64,000 nucleotides of DNA from Beroe forskalii (GCA_011033025.1 WFMF01000297.1:1-64000); one strand, 5' to 3'; counted from the first letter of the stretch, positions 51,557 to 64,000 are shown. Translations and numbers: made by a program. The notes: a model not told the origin generated them from the letters alone.

Positions 51557-54500
51557 ATGGGGAACGATGCACATGACCTCCGACGAGGTGCCTTGATCTA
51601 CGCTTTCACTGTGGTTTCAGTAGTTCTAGGTGAGTCACTGTCTTACTGTATTAACATGTAATATAGGAAGTTGTTGTAAGTATTTAAAGTTATTTATTGC
51701 GATAATTGTCTCTCATCAATATACTGTAACAAGGAGGCAGCAAAATATCATTGACACTAGTCTGACACTGCATATTACTGAAGTACTGACACCAGTCTGG
51801 CACGCTGACATTACATTATATCACTGACACCAGTCTGAAAATAAAACTATGACATATCACTTGGACAAGTCAGCGAATCACTGTCTTGTCGCTGACACCA
51901 GTTTTGAGTTTCACTGAGTCCAGTCGGGCTTATCACTGAGTGTACTGACACCATTCTGACACTCTGACATTGCACATCATTGACACCAGTCTGACACGCT
52001 GCCATTGCGTAATGCGTATCACTGACACAAGTCTGACACTCTGATATTGCATATCACTGACAACAGTCTGACACTGGCATTGCATATCACTGACACAAGT
52101 CCGACACTGGCATTGCATATCACTGACACCAGTGACCAGTCTGACACGCTGACATGCATATCACTTACAACAGTCTGACACTCTGATATTGCATATCACT
52201 GACAACAGTCTGACAACAGTCTGACACACTGACATTGCGTTTCACTGACACCAGTCTTACACGCTGACGTTGCACATCACTGACACCAATTCGAAACTAT
52301 GGGGCATCACTGAACCCAGAGCTGTCAAATTACCGACACGTATCGCTGACACCAGCCTGACGCATCACTGACACCAGTTTTAAGTTTTCCTGACACAATT
52401 CTGCATTGTCACTGACACCAGTTTTTAAGTTTTACTGACACCAGTCGGTCGTATCACTGACACCAGTCTGATACTAATACTATGACGTATCACTTAACTA
52501 CTCTGTCGAATCAATTGCCCATGAACAAATTTTTAGGAACCCCAGTTGGGTTTAAAGTATTTGATGAGTTCATGTTGTCGGCCAATACTTATTGGATCGA
52601 GTATAGTGTATAGAATTGAACGAAGAAAAAACATTACATTTCAGCTTTAACTTTCTGCCTTTACTCTCTTCCGGCTCCCTTCCTGCCGATCTATCATGCG
52701 CAGCGGAATATTACATCCGTTTGGGACGGAGTTATCATTGGTGTCGTCCCTATTGGGTGAGATTTACATGTTAAAATAAGAGTTGAAACTTAACTTGCCA
52801 AATTCAAAGTGAATTCCTGAGGGTCCTTTCCGAAACAGACTTTTATAGTCTATTTAAGCTTTTAGTGTAAACCTGCAATTAACTTTCCATTGAAGTCGTT
52901 TTTAAATCAAATTCCGTTTCGGAATGGACCCAGGGGGGAACATGTACAATATAGAGGCCACCTGCGCCACCTTATCCATTGCATCTGTGACAGGATGAAG
53001 CATCACTTTTAATACCAGGATAATTCAGGTACGTCTTCTCCTGCATACCTTCTGGGCAACTGATGCAGCATGTCCCATTCAAACCTATCATGATGACAGG
53101 CTCCATTGTCCTCGGCGTTATCTTCATAGCTAACAGGTAAGGAATCATCAAAACTGATATTTCCTGAGCACAATTTGAATGAGCTGGCATAATTTGATTT
53201 GCAATTCGGACACCATTTCAATCTACAAATATAATATACATTGAACTTTCAGTTTTTTCAACCGAATTGCAAACAATACAGTGTACATCGCAGTTTCAAG
53301 CATCTTCAGAATTTTTTGTGGACTGTCAACTGGTAAGATTACAAGAGTTACTTACAAAATACAAGAGGATGGAAATAGTACGATTTTGAATTAAATTTTA
53401 TGAAAATGGAATTGTAATTATAAAGAGAGCAATTAGTGTTGGATTAATTGTTTGATGGTATTTTGTTCATAACTTGCACAGTTTAACCAGTACTTGATTG
53501 CGACAGACAAGGAAAACAAGTTAATTGACCTCCAAATTTTTGATGTTCTACACTACTTTCATTGCTGAACACTTCGGTAAAATAAACTGTTTAGTTAGTT
53601 ATTACCTTCATCAAATTCTTATAATTGAAGCTGATTTTCCTTGTCTCTCGCCGTTAGTCGATACCTGAAACAGATGAGATATGTTGATTCATTAATGCTG
53701 AATATCACAGGGACAATGTCAGTCACAGCATTCGGAGTCCTAACGAAACTCGTACCAACAAGAGTAGCATTTGTGACTGCCCTGGCAGAGGCAGCACTCA
53801 ATGGAGCACAAGCCTTTGGTCCTTTTCTAGGGAGCATACTTTGGGAGACGGGTGGCTACAGGTAAAGTTCAAAAATAAATTTTAGTTTTACTCATGTTCC
53901 TCACATTCTACCAGTAATACTAGAAGCCCTGAAAAATAGTGATTATGAAATTTCAGTAATCCCCAAAGGCGAACTACCAAGGTTAGCTAGGCATGGGTTA
54001 TGCAATTAAGAAGGATGGTCATAAACTTATATTGCCACAGACTAACACAAAAACGTCATTTTTGTATGCATTAAACAGGGTGTAGCTTGTTGGTGACAGT
54101 TAATTTATCTTTCACTGATCCAACCCCATATCCCTCACAGCTTATCGTTCTGGGTGCCTGGTGTCATGATAATTGGGTGTGTATTCCTTGAGCTTACTAT
54201 TCCCTATGTCAACACTACGCCAGCAGTTGCAGCGTCCAATGACAGCGGAAAAGTATTCAAAGATCCCTGGATTCTCCTTGCAGCCTGGCATTGTGCTGCC
54301 TGTCAGGTAAAACGTGATGTCATCAATTCACAATCCCAATTTGGTTGGTTAGGCACCTAATAGTGTTTGCCAACAAAGATTCCTGGAAACAATCAACCTG
54401 ACAGCTGTGGATCATATTATTAAATTGTATCCAGCAGCTTACAGCTTGTATACTCTGTGATTCAATAACATCACTATGATTCAATTACTTATATCACCAC

Positions 54501-56905
54501 TGTTGGAATGCAATGAAGGATGATGTCTTAAGTTTTCAATATTTGAGATGTCATGTCCTGCTGGAAATATTTGATCCAAGACAAATTATTATTAACCATT
54601 GTTCAGTCAATAATCATAGGAATCATACTGTTTTATTGCAGGTGCTCCTGTACTTCCACCTGCCTACAATGGCCCCCTTTGTTGAGCGAGCACTTGGAGA
54701 GACAGTCTTCTGGACCGGACTTGCACTGCTTGTTAACACCAGTACTATCATTATCAGTGCCCCTCCACTTGGTAAGTCAGGACAATCTTTAATTTAGGAA
54801 CACCATACATAGATGTAATAAAGCCTTTTAAAGTTTTGGATTAGGTATTTAGTTTTTGCACAATAATAGTGATTTCAAAAATTTCAGGTTGGCTGATTGA
54901 CAAGTTCAACCCTTACTTTTTTGTGATGTTCTCTGCAGTGATCCTGCCTTTTCTCTACATGTTGCTGGGACCACTACCACTATTTCACGTGAGTATAAAA
55001 CCTTATTGTTTGAGATGAGGATCAAGGATACATTACCTTAATCCACTCCTTACAATTTTCAATGATCATAATCAAGCTACTTTGTGGCTTCCAAAAATCT
55101 CTAGTACTAGATCAAGCAAATTATATCTGATAAAGCAGAAGATATATCAAATTAGCTGAAAACCTACTGCCCAAAATCTATTTTTGAAATTTTTGAAAAT
55201 CCAAGTCCTCCAACTTCTAAGTGTCCACTATAAGTTAATGTCAGTCCTAGTTGAATGACCAAACAAAAACTTGAAATCATCTTCAGCTTGCAACTACAAA
55301 GTCCCAAGTGATGATAGTGTTGGCTCTACTTGGGTTCTTTGTTCCAATGGGATGTACTCCCATTCTTCTGATAATGTTCGAAGTTTACAAGGTAGGTAAC
55401 TATTAACTATACCTAATTAGCCAAGTTGAAACTTTTTAGAGTTTTAGTTCTGCATAAGTGTAACATATAATGGACGACTAGAATATAATATAGCTGTTTT
55501 CAAACATCTTTCAAGTTTGGGAGGATTTACTTCCCTCTCTGTTACTCCCAATGGCCAACATGGTCGTGATCAGGCAAGGGTCTGTGCTTTTCGGACATCA
55601 ATAAAAGAGGGTTCTATAACCTTAAGAAATCTATCTTCAGATAAGAAATGGGGGAGATCTGTCAGTGTCTGCAGCTAACAGCATTGTCTCTCTATATTGT
55701 ACATGTTTTCCCCTGGGTGCTTGCATAGGATCCTTGTCAGCAGGTAAGTACAAACAGATTCATAGAACTTATGCTGATATTGGACTTAATGCAGACTTTA
55801 AACTTTTCTTTTACATATCTCATAACTTTAGCTTGTGTTGGGATTTTTGATTTGATGAAAATTTAAATTTTTCAAAATTCAAACTTATTAGGAAGAGGAA
55901 ATTAGAATATTTTCTGTTACAGTAATCTGGCAATTATGCACATGAAACAGCATAAATTGGTATGAATTCTGACAGCCCTGACCCAGGCTGTCTGAAATCT
56001 GAAAAGGGTTTGCTTCAGGGGTATAACCCAAGATGAAAATATGTACATAGCTTCAGACTTCAATAATGATAAGAAAAAAAAATAGAAATATCAAATACAG
56101 TCTTATTACAAAACATACTTAACCGTATATTCCATGTAATGTCAGACCGCGGAAAGAGGCTCTTGACGAAACTCTTAACGAAACTAGAAAGCCAAAACGT
56201 AAATCCCCAAAATTGAAGAGGCTAAGTGATAATAGTAGCTGATAATGAGCAACTTTATGTTTACTTATACTAAATTAGAACACCCCCTTCCCTTCAGGCA
56301 TTGTGTCTCTCTACTGCCCATTTGAATGGTCCACAGGAACACTAGGAATCATCTTCCTGCTACAGGTCAGCAAACTTAGAGGCTTAATTACAGCAAAATA
56401 AACCACTTATTTGTATACTAAGTGTAGGGTCAGGGTAAATAATTAAGCATTGCATTTGTAAAACTAAGTGAAGGTACCAGAGCAAAATGAACTTCAAATT
56501 CATTGACTTAAGTGAGAAGCCAAGGCAAAAGCCCCCATATTCATCAATATTCTAATCAAAAAGAGATGTTGTTCAAGATATCTATCTGTAAGACTTTTCT
56601 CTTTTACTCAAAATATTCTTTTACTCAATACAAAATACTTAGGTCAATGAATATGAACACAAAAATACAGGATACTTGTCCCTTGGTTTTTTTCCTTAGT
56701 TCCTGCTTATCATTCACGATTATGCTTGAAGCTGATAGTTTCCTCCACCACTTTTGAATCTTTAGACAAATTTATCATTTTGTTGTCCTTGCAGACAGTG
56801 TTCGCATTCATCTATTGTTGGAGGGTATCTGTCCTGAAAGAGCAGTACAAGTATGGAGAAAAGGAACCCCTTCTGGACAAAGGCTCAATAAACATGGCAC
56901 ATTAG
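51557..56905 (+). CDS. SLC18B1: MFS transporter, SLC18B1-like
   Basis: Twelve exons: 51557-51629, 52645-52756, 53029-53136, 53253-53324/53332, about 53658-53861, 54141-54306, 54642-54771, 54888-54988, 55287-55391, 55641-55743, 56298-56365 and 56795-56905; about 450 aa with twelve hydrophobic segments. Helix 1 is YAFTVVSVVLG. The family signature after helix 4 is AEAALNGAQAFGPFLGSILW then ETGGYRLSFWVPG, which fits SLC18B1, a proton-coupled vesicular polyamine transporter. The short cytosolic tail has an acidic dileucine motif (EKEPLL), a sorting signal for endosomes, lysosomes or synaptic vesicles. Phases agree everywhere except exon 4/5, where the obvious donor (ACTG|GTAAGA) is out of frame with exon 5 and a weaker one eight bases earlier restores frame. 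The substrate cannot be told from sequence. Confidence 0.85.
51750..52490. repeat. Irregular minisatellite in transporter intron 1
   Basis: Many copies of CACTGACACCAGTCTGACAC, joined by CTGACATTGCATAT segments of variable length. Units have no single fixed period. The repeat fills most of intron 1. Confidence 0.9.
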
Positions 56906-58764
56906 TATGTAGTGTTGCAGAATGGAGAAAACAAGTTTTTTGGGCCAAGACTCTATGAAAATGTTTCATTCCAAATGAGGATTGCATGCATTAACCTCCG
57001 GCCATTACGTGCATTTAGATTAAGAAACTTTATTAACAACATTTTATATTTTATTGATTAATTTATTTTGAATATTTCGAGCATATGGATATAAGCACAT
57101 CAGCAATTTATTGACCATAGCATGATCATAAATACATGAAATATTTTCATATCAATTCAAATTTCTAAAATGTTAAGTATAAATCATACTCTTCTATCCT
57201 TTCTTATCAATATTTTTAACATTCAATTATTTTATATTTATTTATATTCATTGTCTTGACACCGCGCACATTGCCCTTTGATCGATTTCTCCCATCCCTA
57301 GAGCACAACACTCGGAAGCTGAAGCTTTGGAGGGTCGTGCGTTGCGGAAAACGATGTGTACGTGTGCGCGGCGCGGGCGGAGGGTAGGGAAACATCCTAC
57401 AAAGCAAATTCACATATACAGTTTTAAGTAGGACATTGCCCTTTCCCCGATTCCTCCACCGCGCGCGCGCCGTGCACATTTTTTTTCGCGGGGCCCTGGA
57501 GAGCTCTGTGCGCTAAGGATGGGCCGATAAGTTCATCTAATCTAATGGGGCTGCAGTTCGAACTGCAGCCAGTTGGTTGTTTCGTGACGATGCGTCATGG
57601 CGTGGCGACGGCCGATGCCCCTGGTTAGGGGAACTTACGCACGCAGCTTGCTAAACACGTATATTGTATATCCCTGTCTGCAGTCTGCGTTGCGCGGCGC
57701 GCTTCCCCAGGGAAGCGCCGCGCGCGTACACACACCTATGCGGGCTTAGGAAGCGTGCAGCATATAGACACATGAATTGAATATCTACAGGCGACGCGCA
57801 AACTCAGGCCGCGTGCATGCACATGACACAAAAGAAGGACACACTGCAGTTCGAAATGTCACCTTTAGTGTCTTATATTATCAAGTACTCCTTTTCAAGT
57901 GATCTATACAAATGTCTGAACATATGCGTAAGGTATATGACAGCTCCCAATGCAAAACTGAAAACGTGTCCTACCGGAGTACCGGAAACACAAAACGAAA
58001 ACAAAAACAAAAATGAGAAAACGTCCGGAAAACTCCTAATCCTAGAGTACAATACAAAATTATAATTATATAATATATCAATGAAAATGAAAACCCATTC
58101 AATTTCATTAAATTTACCATTATAACGGTGGCGTGACCGACTCCTGCGTCCACGGCCTTTTCATTTGTAGCTCACTGGCTACCCTGTTATTAATATTATG
58201 ACAGGGAGTGAGCCGCACATGGAAAAGCTGTGCACGTAGGAGTTCGATATGCCCCTGATATAAAATGAATTCTTTAAAAATACAATATTGATTATTGGTA
58301 TTCGTTGGATAATTTGGATAATCAACGTTTTAATAAGAAAAATGTCTCAGTATATCGACATGGTTTATACAAGCGGAGGTTCCTCCAGATTAAGATTGAA
58401 ACTTGTTAGTTCATCATATTAAGTTCAAATAAGAAAAGGTTCAACATTAGTTCTGGTCAGGCACGGCCTTTGGCGCTCGGGCCCAGAATCACAGAAGCAC
58501 AGACAAAGTTTTGACAGATTAGTTCAACCAAGATAAGTAATTCAGGAGTGGAAGATGAAAGACTGTTCACTGGATGTGTTCCTGCAGGTTTTTTATAGGT
58601 TCATTCCTGTAGTAAATAATTTCACCTTGCAGGCTGCACATCCATTCTTGCAAGTTCCTAGGCTCCTTCCTGCGGATTGCTAGAATCTTAGGTTAATTCG
58701 GACAGGTTTCTAGATTCACTGCTGCAGGTTGCTAGGCTAATTCATGCAGGTTGCTGTAGCGTTG
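56906..58764. other. Gene-free region between transporter and PACSIN
   Basis: The genes on either side converge here, so both 3' UTRs should be present. A GC-rich patch runs from 57260 to 57800, with the hairpin element below. From 58560 to 58760 there are loose repeats of TGCAGGTTGCTAGGCTAATT in the presumed PACSIN 3' UTR. No gene is recognised. Confidence 0.45.
57540..57765. mobile_element. GC-rich hairpin element, copy 2 (partial)
   Basis: A perfect palindrome GGCTGCAGTTCGAACTGCAG plus CC at about 57549-57570 is followed by CTTGCTAAACACGTATAT, TCTGCGTTGCGCGGCGCG and TACACACACCTATGCGGGCT. These match the arms of the element at 18401-18695. An internal hairpin GGCGCGCTTCCCCAGGGAAG is also shared. 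The opposite arm is missing. Confidence 0.65.
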
Positions 58765-61700
58765 CTACGTACGTTGAACGTAACTACCAGGGTAAAGACC
58801 CTCCACTCCGTTGAGGACTCCCCTGCACCAACCGTTCTCATCTTCCTCATCCAACTGCGGTAATGAGTCAATAACGCAATGATCCAACAAGAATGCATAA
58901 CAATAACGCAGGGTAAGGTACCATGAGGTGGATATCTTTATAACCTCTTCTCTCATCCCCTAACCCACATTACCTGTTCACTCACCCCCTTGACTTTTCC
59001 CTAACCCACATTACCTGTTCACACACCCCCTTGACTTTTCTCTAACCCACATTACCTGTTCACTCACCCCTTTCTGGGTGACAGATCCCTACGGTATTAG
59101 CTCAGAACTGTGAGATGATGACAGTTTGACATTTCATCTTAAGCATAACCCAGGCCCCAACCTTTCCAATGTTGAAATGTGCATTGTGCAAACTTAGGAG
59201 TTGGGATTAGCCAAATTAGGAATATTAGGAATTATTCTTTTGACAAAACCTCACTCAAAATGCATTACAACATATAATATGTATCTCAACTGCGTAATGA
59301 CGTCCCCTTCTTTGAACGATAGTTCGTCTGCTTCGGCTCCCACGTAATCAAACATCGCCATAACACGCACCTGAAATTTGAAAATAAACAACATTGCCGA
59401 TTAAATAGGAGGGATATCAGATGTTATAAAACCCGACAATCTCAGAGGAAAAATACACAGAGTTTACATTTTTCAGCAATGAAAATTCTGGTTGGATTCT
59501 TATGTCCTAGATATTCAGCCACCGTTCACAATGTTTGCCATTGCACAGTGATATACAACTTACAAGGGAGGCACTGACCTGGTCCGTTGAAGGTGGAGGA
59601 GGTTGGTAGACGTTATTGTCGCCCCACTCGGACTCCATGTCATCGAAACCATTGAAAGGGTTCGCAGTGGGGCCCTTCTTGGCTCTGGTGGGGCTCTCTT
59701 GGTACGGATTGCTGTCTGTGTCTCGCGCGCCACCTGAGCCACCCATCTGTACACTCGAATCATCAAATTCCTGAAAATGTTATGTAGCTAAATTTAATTA
59801 TGCGCGGCGTGCGCGGCTCGCGCATCTACACGCGTGGCCGATGACATTAATTGTTCCTATCACAATTATGTCATCGCGCCCTACGTCTATGAGCAAATAT
59901 TTTAACATTTTCTTGCGTTTGAAGTGTCATACCTCATCAACGAACCCATAAACCTATGCCGAAATTTTTACCACATCGAGATATTATTGAGACACACATT
60001 TTCCCAAGTTTAAGCAAGTTCTATGTTACAGGGGCTGAGATATAACCAAATTTGGGAATAATAATCCCTGGCAAAACTCAAAAGTAGCTGAAGCGCTCGG
60101 CAGGGGAAGACGAAAGAAGCTTAATGGGTGGGGATTTCAAAGGCCATCGAGTATACAGGTAAGCATGGAATTCTTATGCAACAAATTAACCTGTTCATTA
60201 TTTATGCACCATGAAGGATCAAGATAAAAAAGACTAAAATATTATAAAAAGATAATAAAAGACTAAAAAACTATACGACTTAAAGACTTATTTAGACATT
60301 ATGCGCATGTCAGATCATCTCTATAACAGATGTACCTATTTGGGCCATTCTAGAGTAAATTTGAATTACATAGGAGTACCGGGGTGTAAGATTTCGCTCG
60401 AAATTTGTAATCTTCACCGCTCAAAGTGGAACAAATTGTAACAATCTGTAAAGTAATAAGGCACTCTATGGTATATTGTAAGCAGAGACGTCGAGAGGAT
60501 GCGTTACGGCGCAACTGACACCAGTCCAAGCTTCCCAAAATCCCAAATGGGGTACGAGTTGAGCAATGAGTTAAGGTAAATTTTCCATTGAGGGTCCTAA
60601 GTTGAACAATGATTTAGATGCCCTTTTGAAAATGGTTGGCATTGCTAAGCAGGGCAAACACATGGTGGTTTGGAAAATTTGGGCATAACTGCCACTGGCC
60701 AGATTGATTGAACCGTCCTTGGCCAACTTTTAAGCCTCTTTAAATTGGGTATAAATTTGCTTCGCTCCGGTTTTACAGAAAAATTATCTCTAGGCGAAGA
60801 ATCCAAGTTGCTGAACTTGTAACACGATCATTTTTATAAATTTCACTCACAATGAATTTAGGCCAGCTCATGTTCATTCCCGTTCCTTTTTGATCTGAGT
60901 ACTTCTTCAGGTCTTCCTCGATTGCCATCTCGTTTATACCGTGCTGTATGTTTTGGTACGAGTTCGTCAACCTGTAAATGAAAAGAAGTGAATTCTGACA
61001 CGATCATTGGATAATAGTCGATAAATATAGTTGATAATAGTTGATAAATATAGTTGATAATAGTTGATTAAAAGTATTTAAAGTGATATCATCTCACGAT
61101 CATTGAATAAGTAGTTAATGATGTGAATATGTGAGTTCTGAACGCCTAGGTACTACTGCTAGAATTATAAGTAACTTAATTAATAGTACTTTATAACGAT
61201 TGTTAGGTAAATCTAACAACCGAGCTTATATCTTATCAAAAAGTGGAACCATTCACCAACCGAACCAACTCGGGCAAAACCGCCCGATCTGGTGGCTTTA
61301 CCCCAAAACGAGCCGTTAGGCTACTAATTAGGATGGGTTCGGGTAGTTTCGCTGGGTTCGGGTGATTCCTGATTTTAACAACCAACGAGCTAGGTTCAAG
61401 GGAGAGTACGGGGTTAAGGGATCGTTCACATATTACGTAATCAGTTTTTGGCCGATCTTAACCCCCCTCCCCCTCGTAATCAAGTTTACAGTAGTTGTAT
61501 TTGTTACAATAACATGTAACGTAATCATTCGGAAACCCCCTCCCTCCCCCTAGGTGATTACGTAATATGTGAACGATCCCTAATCACAATTTTGAAGGTG
61601 TTGTTCAGGAGCGTGTCAGGCCTGCTTAGAACTGGAGTTAGGATCCCCCACTTTGGCCTACCTGGCATCTTTGGACACGTCAACATAAGACAGATAATCT

Positions 61701-63944
61701 GTGAGGCACTCCACAAAGAACTCCATGCGGCTACGTTCCAGGGCCTGGCACTTCTCAAACTCCACTGTCATCTCGTTCATGTACTGTTGGTTTGTGGCAT
61801 CCAACTCTTGCAACCTGCACCAAATGCTTTCAGGAACCAGGAAATCATCATCATGGTTAAATGCCTATAATTTCTATACAGAGCAAAAAGTCTTGCAATC
61901 GCTGGGGGAGAGCTGGGGATTTCATAAATTTAATATACACGCGATTTCAAAGTATGTGAACGTGTGCTATGCATGCACATTTATAGAAAAATCTCTCCAT
62001 CAATGAATTAAAGAATCAATTATGCTAATTTTAGTATGCTAAGCCAGCCCCTACCCAAGCTATTCAGCTAAACTACCAAATTGACGTTTTACCAGCCCCA
62101 ATCAAATATATTTGGTCATTCCTGGGAACATTATCAAGTTCCTCTGGCCCAGGCTGAAATCCTGCCCCAATCAACCACAGAGGAAATGGCATGCTGTTAG
62201 AATTTAAGTATTCTGGTGGTCTGATGGAATTTACCTGTCCTTGTACTTCTCTCTGGTTTTATCTGTTTCTGTTTCACTCCGACTTACTTTATCCTTGAGC
62301 TTCTTGAGAGCGTCGGTCGTGGTCAAGGGGTCGCGTTCTGACAAGTCCAGCTGGGCCTTCAGCTGCTCGTGGGTGCGGGCTGCCAAGTGGTAGGCTTTCT
62401 TTGATTTCTCCACCTGTATTCAATGCGTTAATAATCTTGCAATCTAGCAAGGAGCCAGGAGGAAGCTACAGTTTGCACTATTCAATGCGTTAATAATCTT
62501 GCCATCTAGCAAAGAGCCAAGGAGGAAGCTCCAATTTGTACTATAAAAATTCTATGAAAATTCTTAGGCAGATCTGAAATCTTCAGAATTTCCTTTTTTA
62601 CAATTCATTATGAATTGTCTGTAGTCTCAACTGTATCGAAATCTAACAATATACCTATGCTTCTCAAAAATAACTGGTTATCTAGTTATTGCACCTATGC
62701 TAATTGTACTATACTGAAATGTCTGAAAGAACGAGAAGGTTAACGAAAATTAGGTTAAATAAACATACCTTTAAGAAGCGTTTTGCCCAAGGTCTTTGAG
62801 CCTTGTCAAAGCCCTCTTGAGCTGCTGCTGTCTGCTTCCACTTCACAAAGGACTTTTGGAAATTAGAATTCTTCCAGTGTTTGATTGCCTCAGTAGAACT
62901 TCCTGACAGCTTTTGTCTGACGTCCAGATGGATATCTGAGTACAAAGAATGAAAATGATTTATAATTCCGTCCACATCTTATACTCACTAAATACTAGTA
63001 CTTAGTAAGATACAACAACACTATTAATTGTTGTACTAAATAACTAATAACTCGAATAACTACCATCTACAAGCTCTGGAATGCAGCTATTATTGTGATA
63101 TCCCTGTATGTAAGCAGCAATATTTTACCTTCCTATACTGAGCGCTGTGTATCATGTATCATGCCTGGACTTTGATAAATGCTATCTATAAGTGTATATA
63201 GCCACATGGTACTGGTTGATCGTATTACAACAACTCAATATTTAGTTTGTGGATAGAAATATATATATTGTTGGGTGTAATTTTGCACACTTATCTTATA
63301 AAATTTACTCAATGATCGTTGTGAGAAACAGACAAGCAAAATGGTGATAAATACTATGCATGAATGTTATCCACTCAACAGCACATGCAAGTTATGGATT
63401 TGGGAAACCTTTCTTAACTCAGTTTTCCTATAAATTGTTATGTCAGTACAATAAATTGCTGCACCAAATTGCTGCACCAAACCAGCATGAATACTCTGTC
63501 CTGGTTTCACACAGATTATAATTTCTTAATAGGCAATAGATCAATCAATAAGTCACTGCTGTATTCACAAAAAACAATGGTATCAGTGATAATAAAAACC
63601 TGCAGTTTCATTGGCTTCCACAGTCAAACTTTTCATGGCTTGCTCAAGTGTACCATATTCAGGCCCCTTGTTAATAGCCTCCTCCCATTTCCTGCTCCAT
63701 AACTTCAGCCCTGGGATCCATATTTCGTGTTATTTTTTACTTGCATTGACATATTTTAAATGATCAACTTATAATCTCAAGTTTTTGAAAAGCTTGAAAA
63801 GTTTTGTCCACTTGTGTGTTAATTGTCCAATCATTTCATCTGGCACAAACCTTTTGCATACTTCATCTCTATCTCAGCACGTTCATTCATCAATTGAGAG
63901 AGTTGATCTGCTAAGGCAACTCCATCATCTATGCGTTTCACCAC
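58765..63944 (-). CDS. PACSIN: PACSIN/syndapin F-BAR and SH3 protein (5' part outside the window)
   Basis: PACSINs bend membranes and link dynamin and N-WASP to endocytosis. Exons (complement): 63851-63944, 63600-63710, 62769-62935, 62235-62413, 61662-61814, 60851-60971, 59579-59770, about 59287-59370 and 58765-58854. F-BAR pieces read VVKRIDDGVALADQLSQLMN, KGPEYGTLEQAMKSL, KAQRPWAKRF, EKSKKAYHLAARTHEQLKAQ and MNMSWPKFI. The linker holds NPFNGFDDMESEWGD, an NPF motif for EHD proteins. The SH3 domain reads MAMFDYVGAEADELSFKEGD then DEEDENGWCRGVLNGVEGLY. The first residues of the F-BAR lie beyond 64000. At the SH3 intron no GT-AG pair gives the expected frame, and the bases TCATTAC(C)GCAGTTG occur at both exon edges. 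All other phases agree. Confidence 0.92.
58945..59075. repeat. 39-bp tandem repeat in the SH3 intron of PACSIN
   Basis: Three units of about 39 bases containing CTAACCCACATTACCTGTTC and CACCCCCTTGACTTTTC. Confidence 0.9.
61418..61580. mobile_element. Inverted-repeat MITE M2, copy 2
   Basis: Same element as 37543-37709, with termini GGGATCGTTCACATATTACG and CGTAATATGTGAACGATCCC. It has a few substitutions and a short deletion (TTGTATTTGTTACA against TTGTATATTTTGTTACA). It lies in an intron of PACSIN, just downstream of the exon at 61662-61814. Confidence 0.92.
62417..62548. repeat. Tandem duplication next to a PACSIN exon
   Basis: Two copies of about 63 bases beginning ATTCAATGCGTTAATAATCT and containing AGCAAGGAGCCAGGAGGAAG or its variant. 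The array starts directly upstream, in gene direction, of the acceptor of the exon at 62235-62413. Confidence 0.9.
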
Positions 63945-64000
63945 CTGCTTGATTGGACATATTATCATCAAATTACTACTTAAATTGACTCCAACCAGTG

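Noticed and set aside
51750-52490. Possible CRISPR-like or coding repeat
   Set aside because: Spacing is irregular, intervening sequences are also repeats, and it lies in an intron.
53009-53221. Minus-strand frame beginning MKWCPNCKSNY, resembling a zinc ribbon
   Set aside because: The plus strand here is exon 3 of the transporter with matching phases and splice sites, so the minus frame is a shadow.
57216-58065. Short open frames in the GC-rich patch
   Set aside because: They follow the GCGCGC hairpin repeats and have no domain.

Overview
The window is animal nuclear DNA. It carries intron-rich, clearly metazoan genes: a dynein light intermediate chain, RHOA, a syndapin (PACSIN), a Notch-ligand-like DSL-domain receptor, a BTB protein and an SLC18B1-like transporter. 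It also has single-exon GRINA, VPS41 and PDZD8 genes, eukaryotic tRNA and SINE sequences, many small inverted-repeat elements and an AT-rich background. I read it as an invertebrate, possibly non-bilaterian (sponge-, cnidarian- or placozoan-like), but the sequence does not settle the phylum. Exon boundaries were placed by hand from GT/AG sites, reading frame and remembered family sequences; no search was run.

Layout. 1-1000 is A/G-rich low-complexity sequence, probably a poor contig end. 2682-11276 (minus) is a complete nine-exon cytoplasmic dynein 1 light intermediate chain gene, with three CRE octamers just upstream of its start and an E-box array in intron 2. 12297-12412 is a GC-rich island with nested perfect stems. 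13470-17164 (minus) is RHOA; its P-loop exon is missing, apparently lost in an inverted satellite that surrounds an assembly gap (Ns at 16017-16116). 19440-26140 (minus) is a type I membrane protein with about ten tandem DSL-like modules. 27040-28354 is a 1.3 kb near-perfect palindrome flanked by TTAA, followed by a perfect tRNA-Gln. 29460-30622 is a 17-bp minisatellite.

33082-36077 (minus) is a small BTB gene. 37396-38395 (plus) is a two-exon secreted cysteine-bearing protein. 40407-48087 (minus) holds GRINA-like, VPS41 and PDZD8, all without introns. 51557-56905 (plus) is a twelve-exon MFS transporter. 58765-63944 (minus) is a PACSIN whose 5' end lies beyond the window.

Functionally the genes share a loose membrane-traffic and cytoskeleton theme: dynein cargo adaptor, RHOA, HOPS subunit VPS41, ER lipid-transfer protein PDZD8, F-BAR protein PACSIN and a vesicular-type transporter. 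I see no evidence that this is more than chance neighbourhood. The most distinctive features are the tandem-DSL receptor, the giant TTAA palindrome, repeated duplication of exon edges into neighbouring non-coding DNA, and several conserved genes whose frame is off by one base at a single point. No retrovirus-like or capsid-bearing element was recognised.
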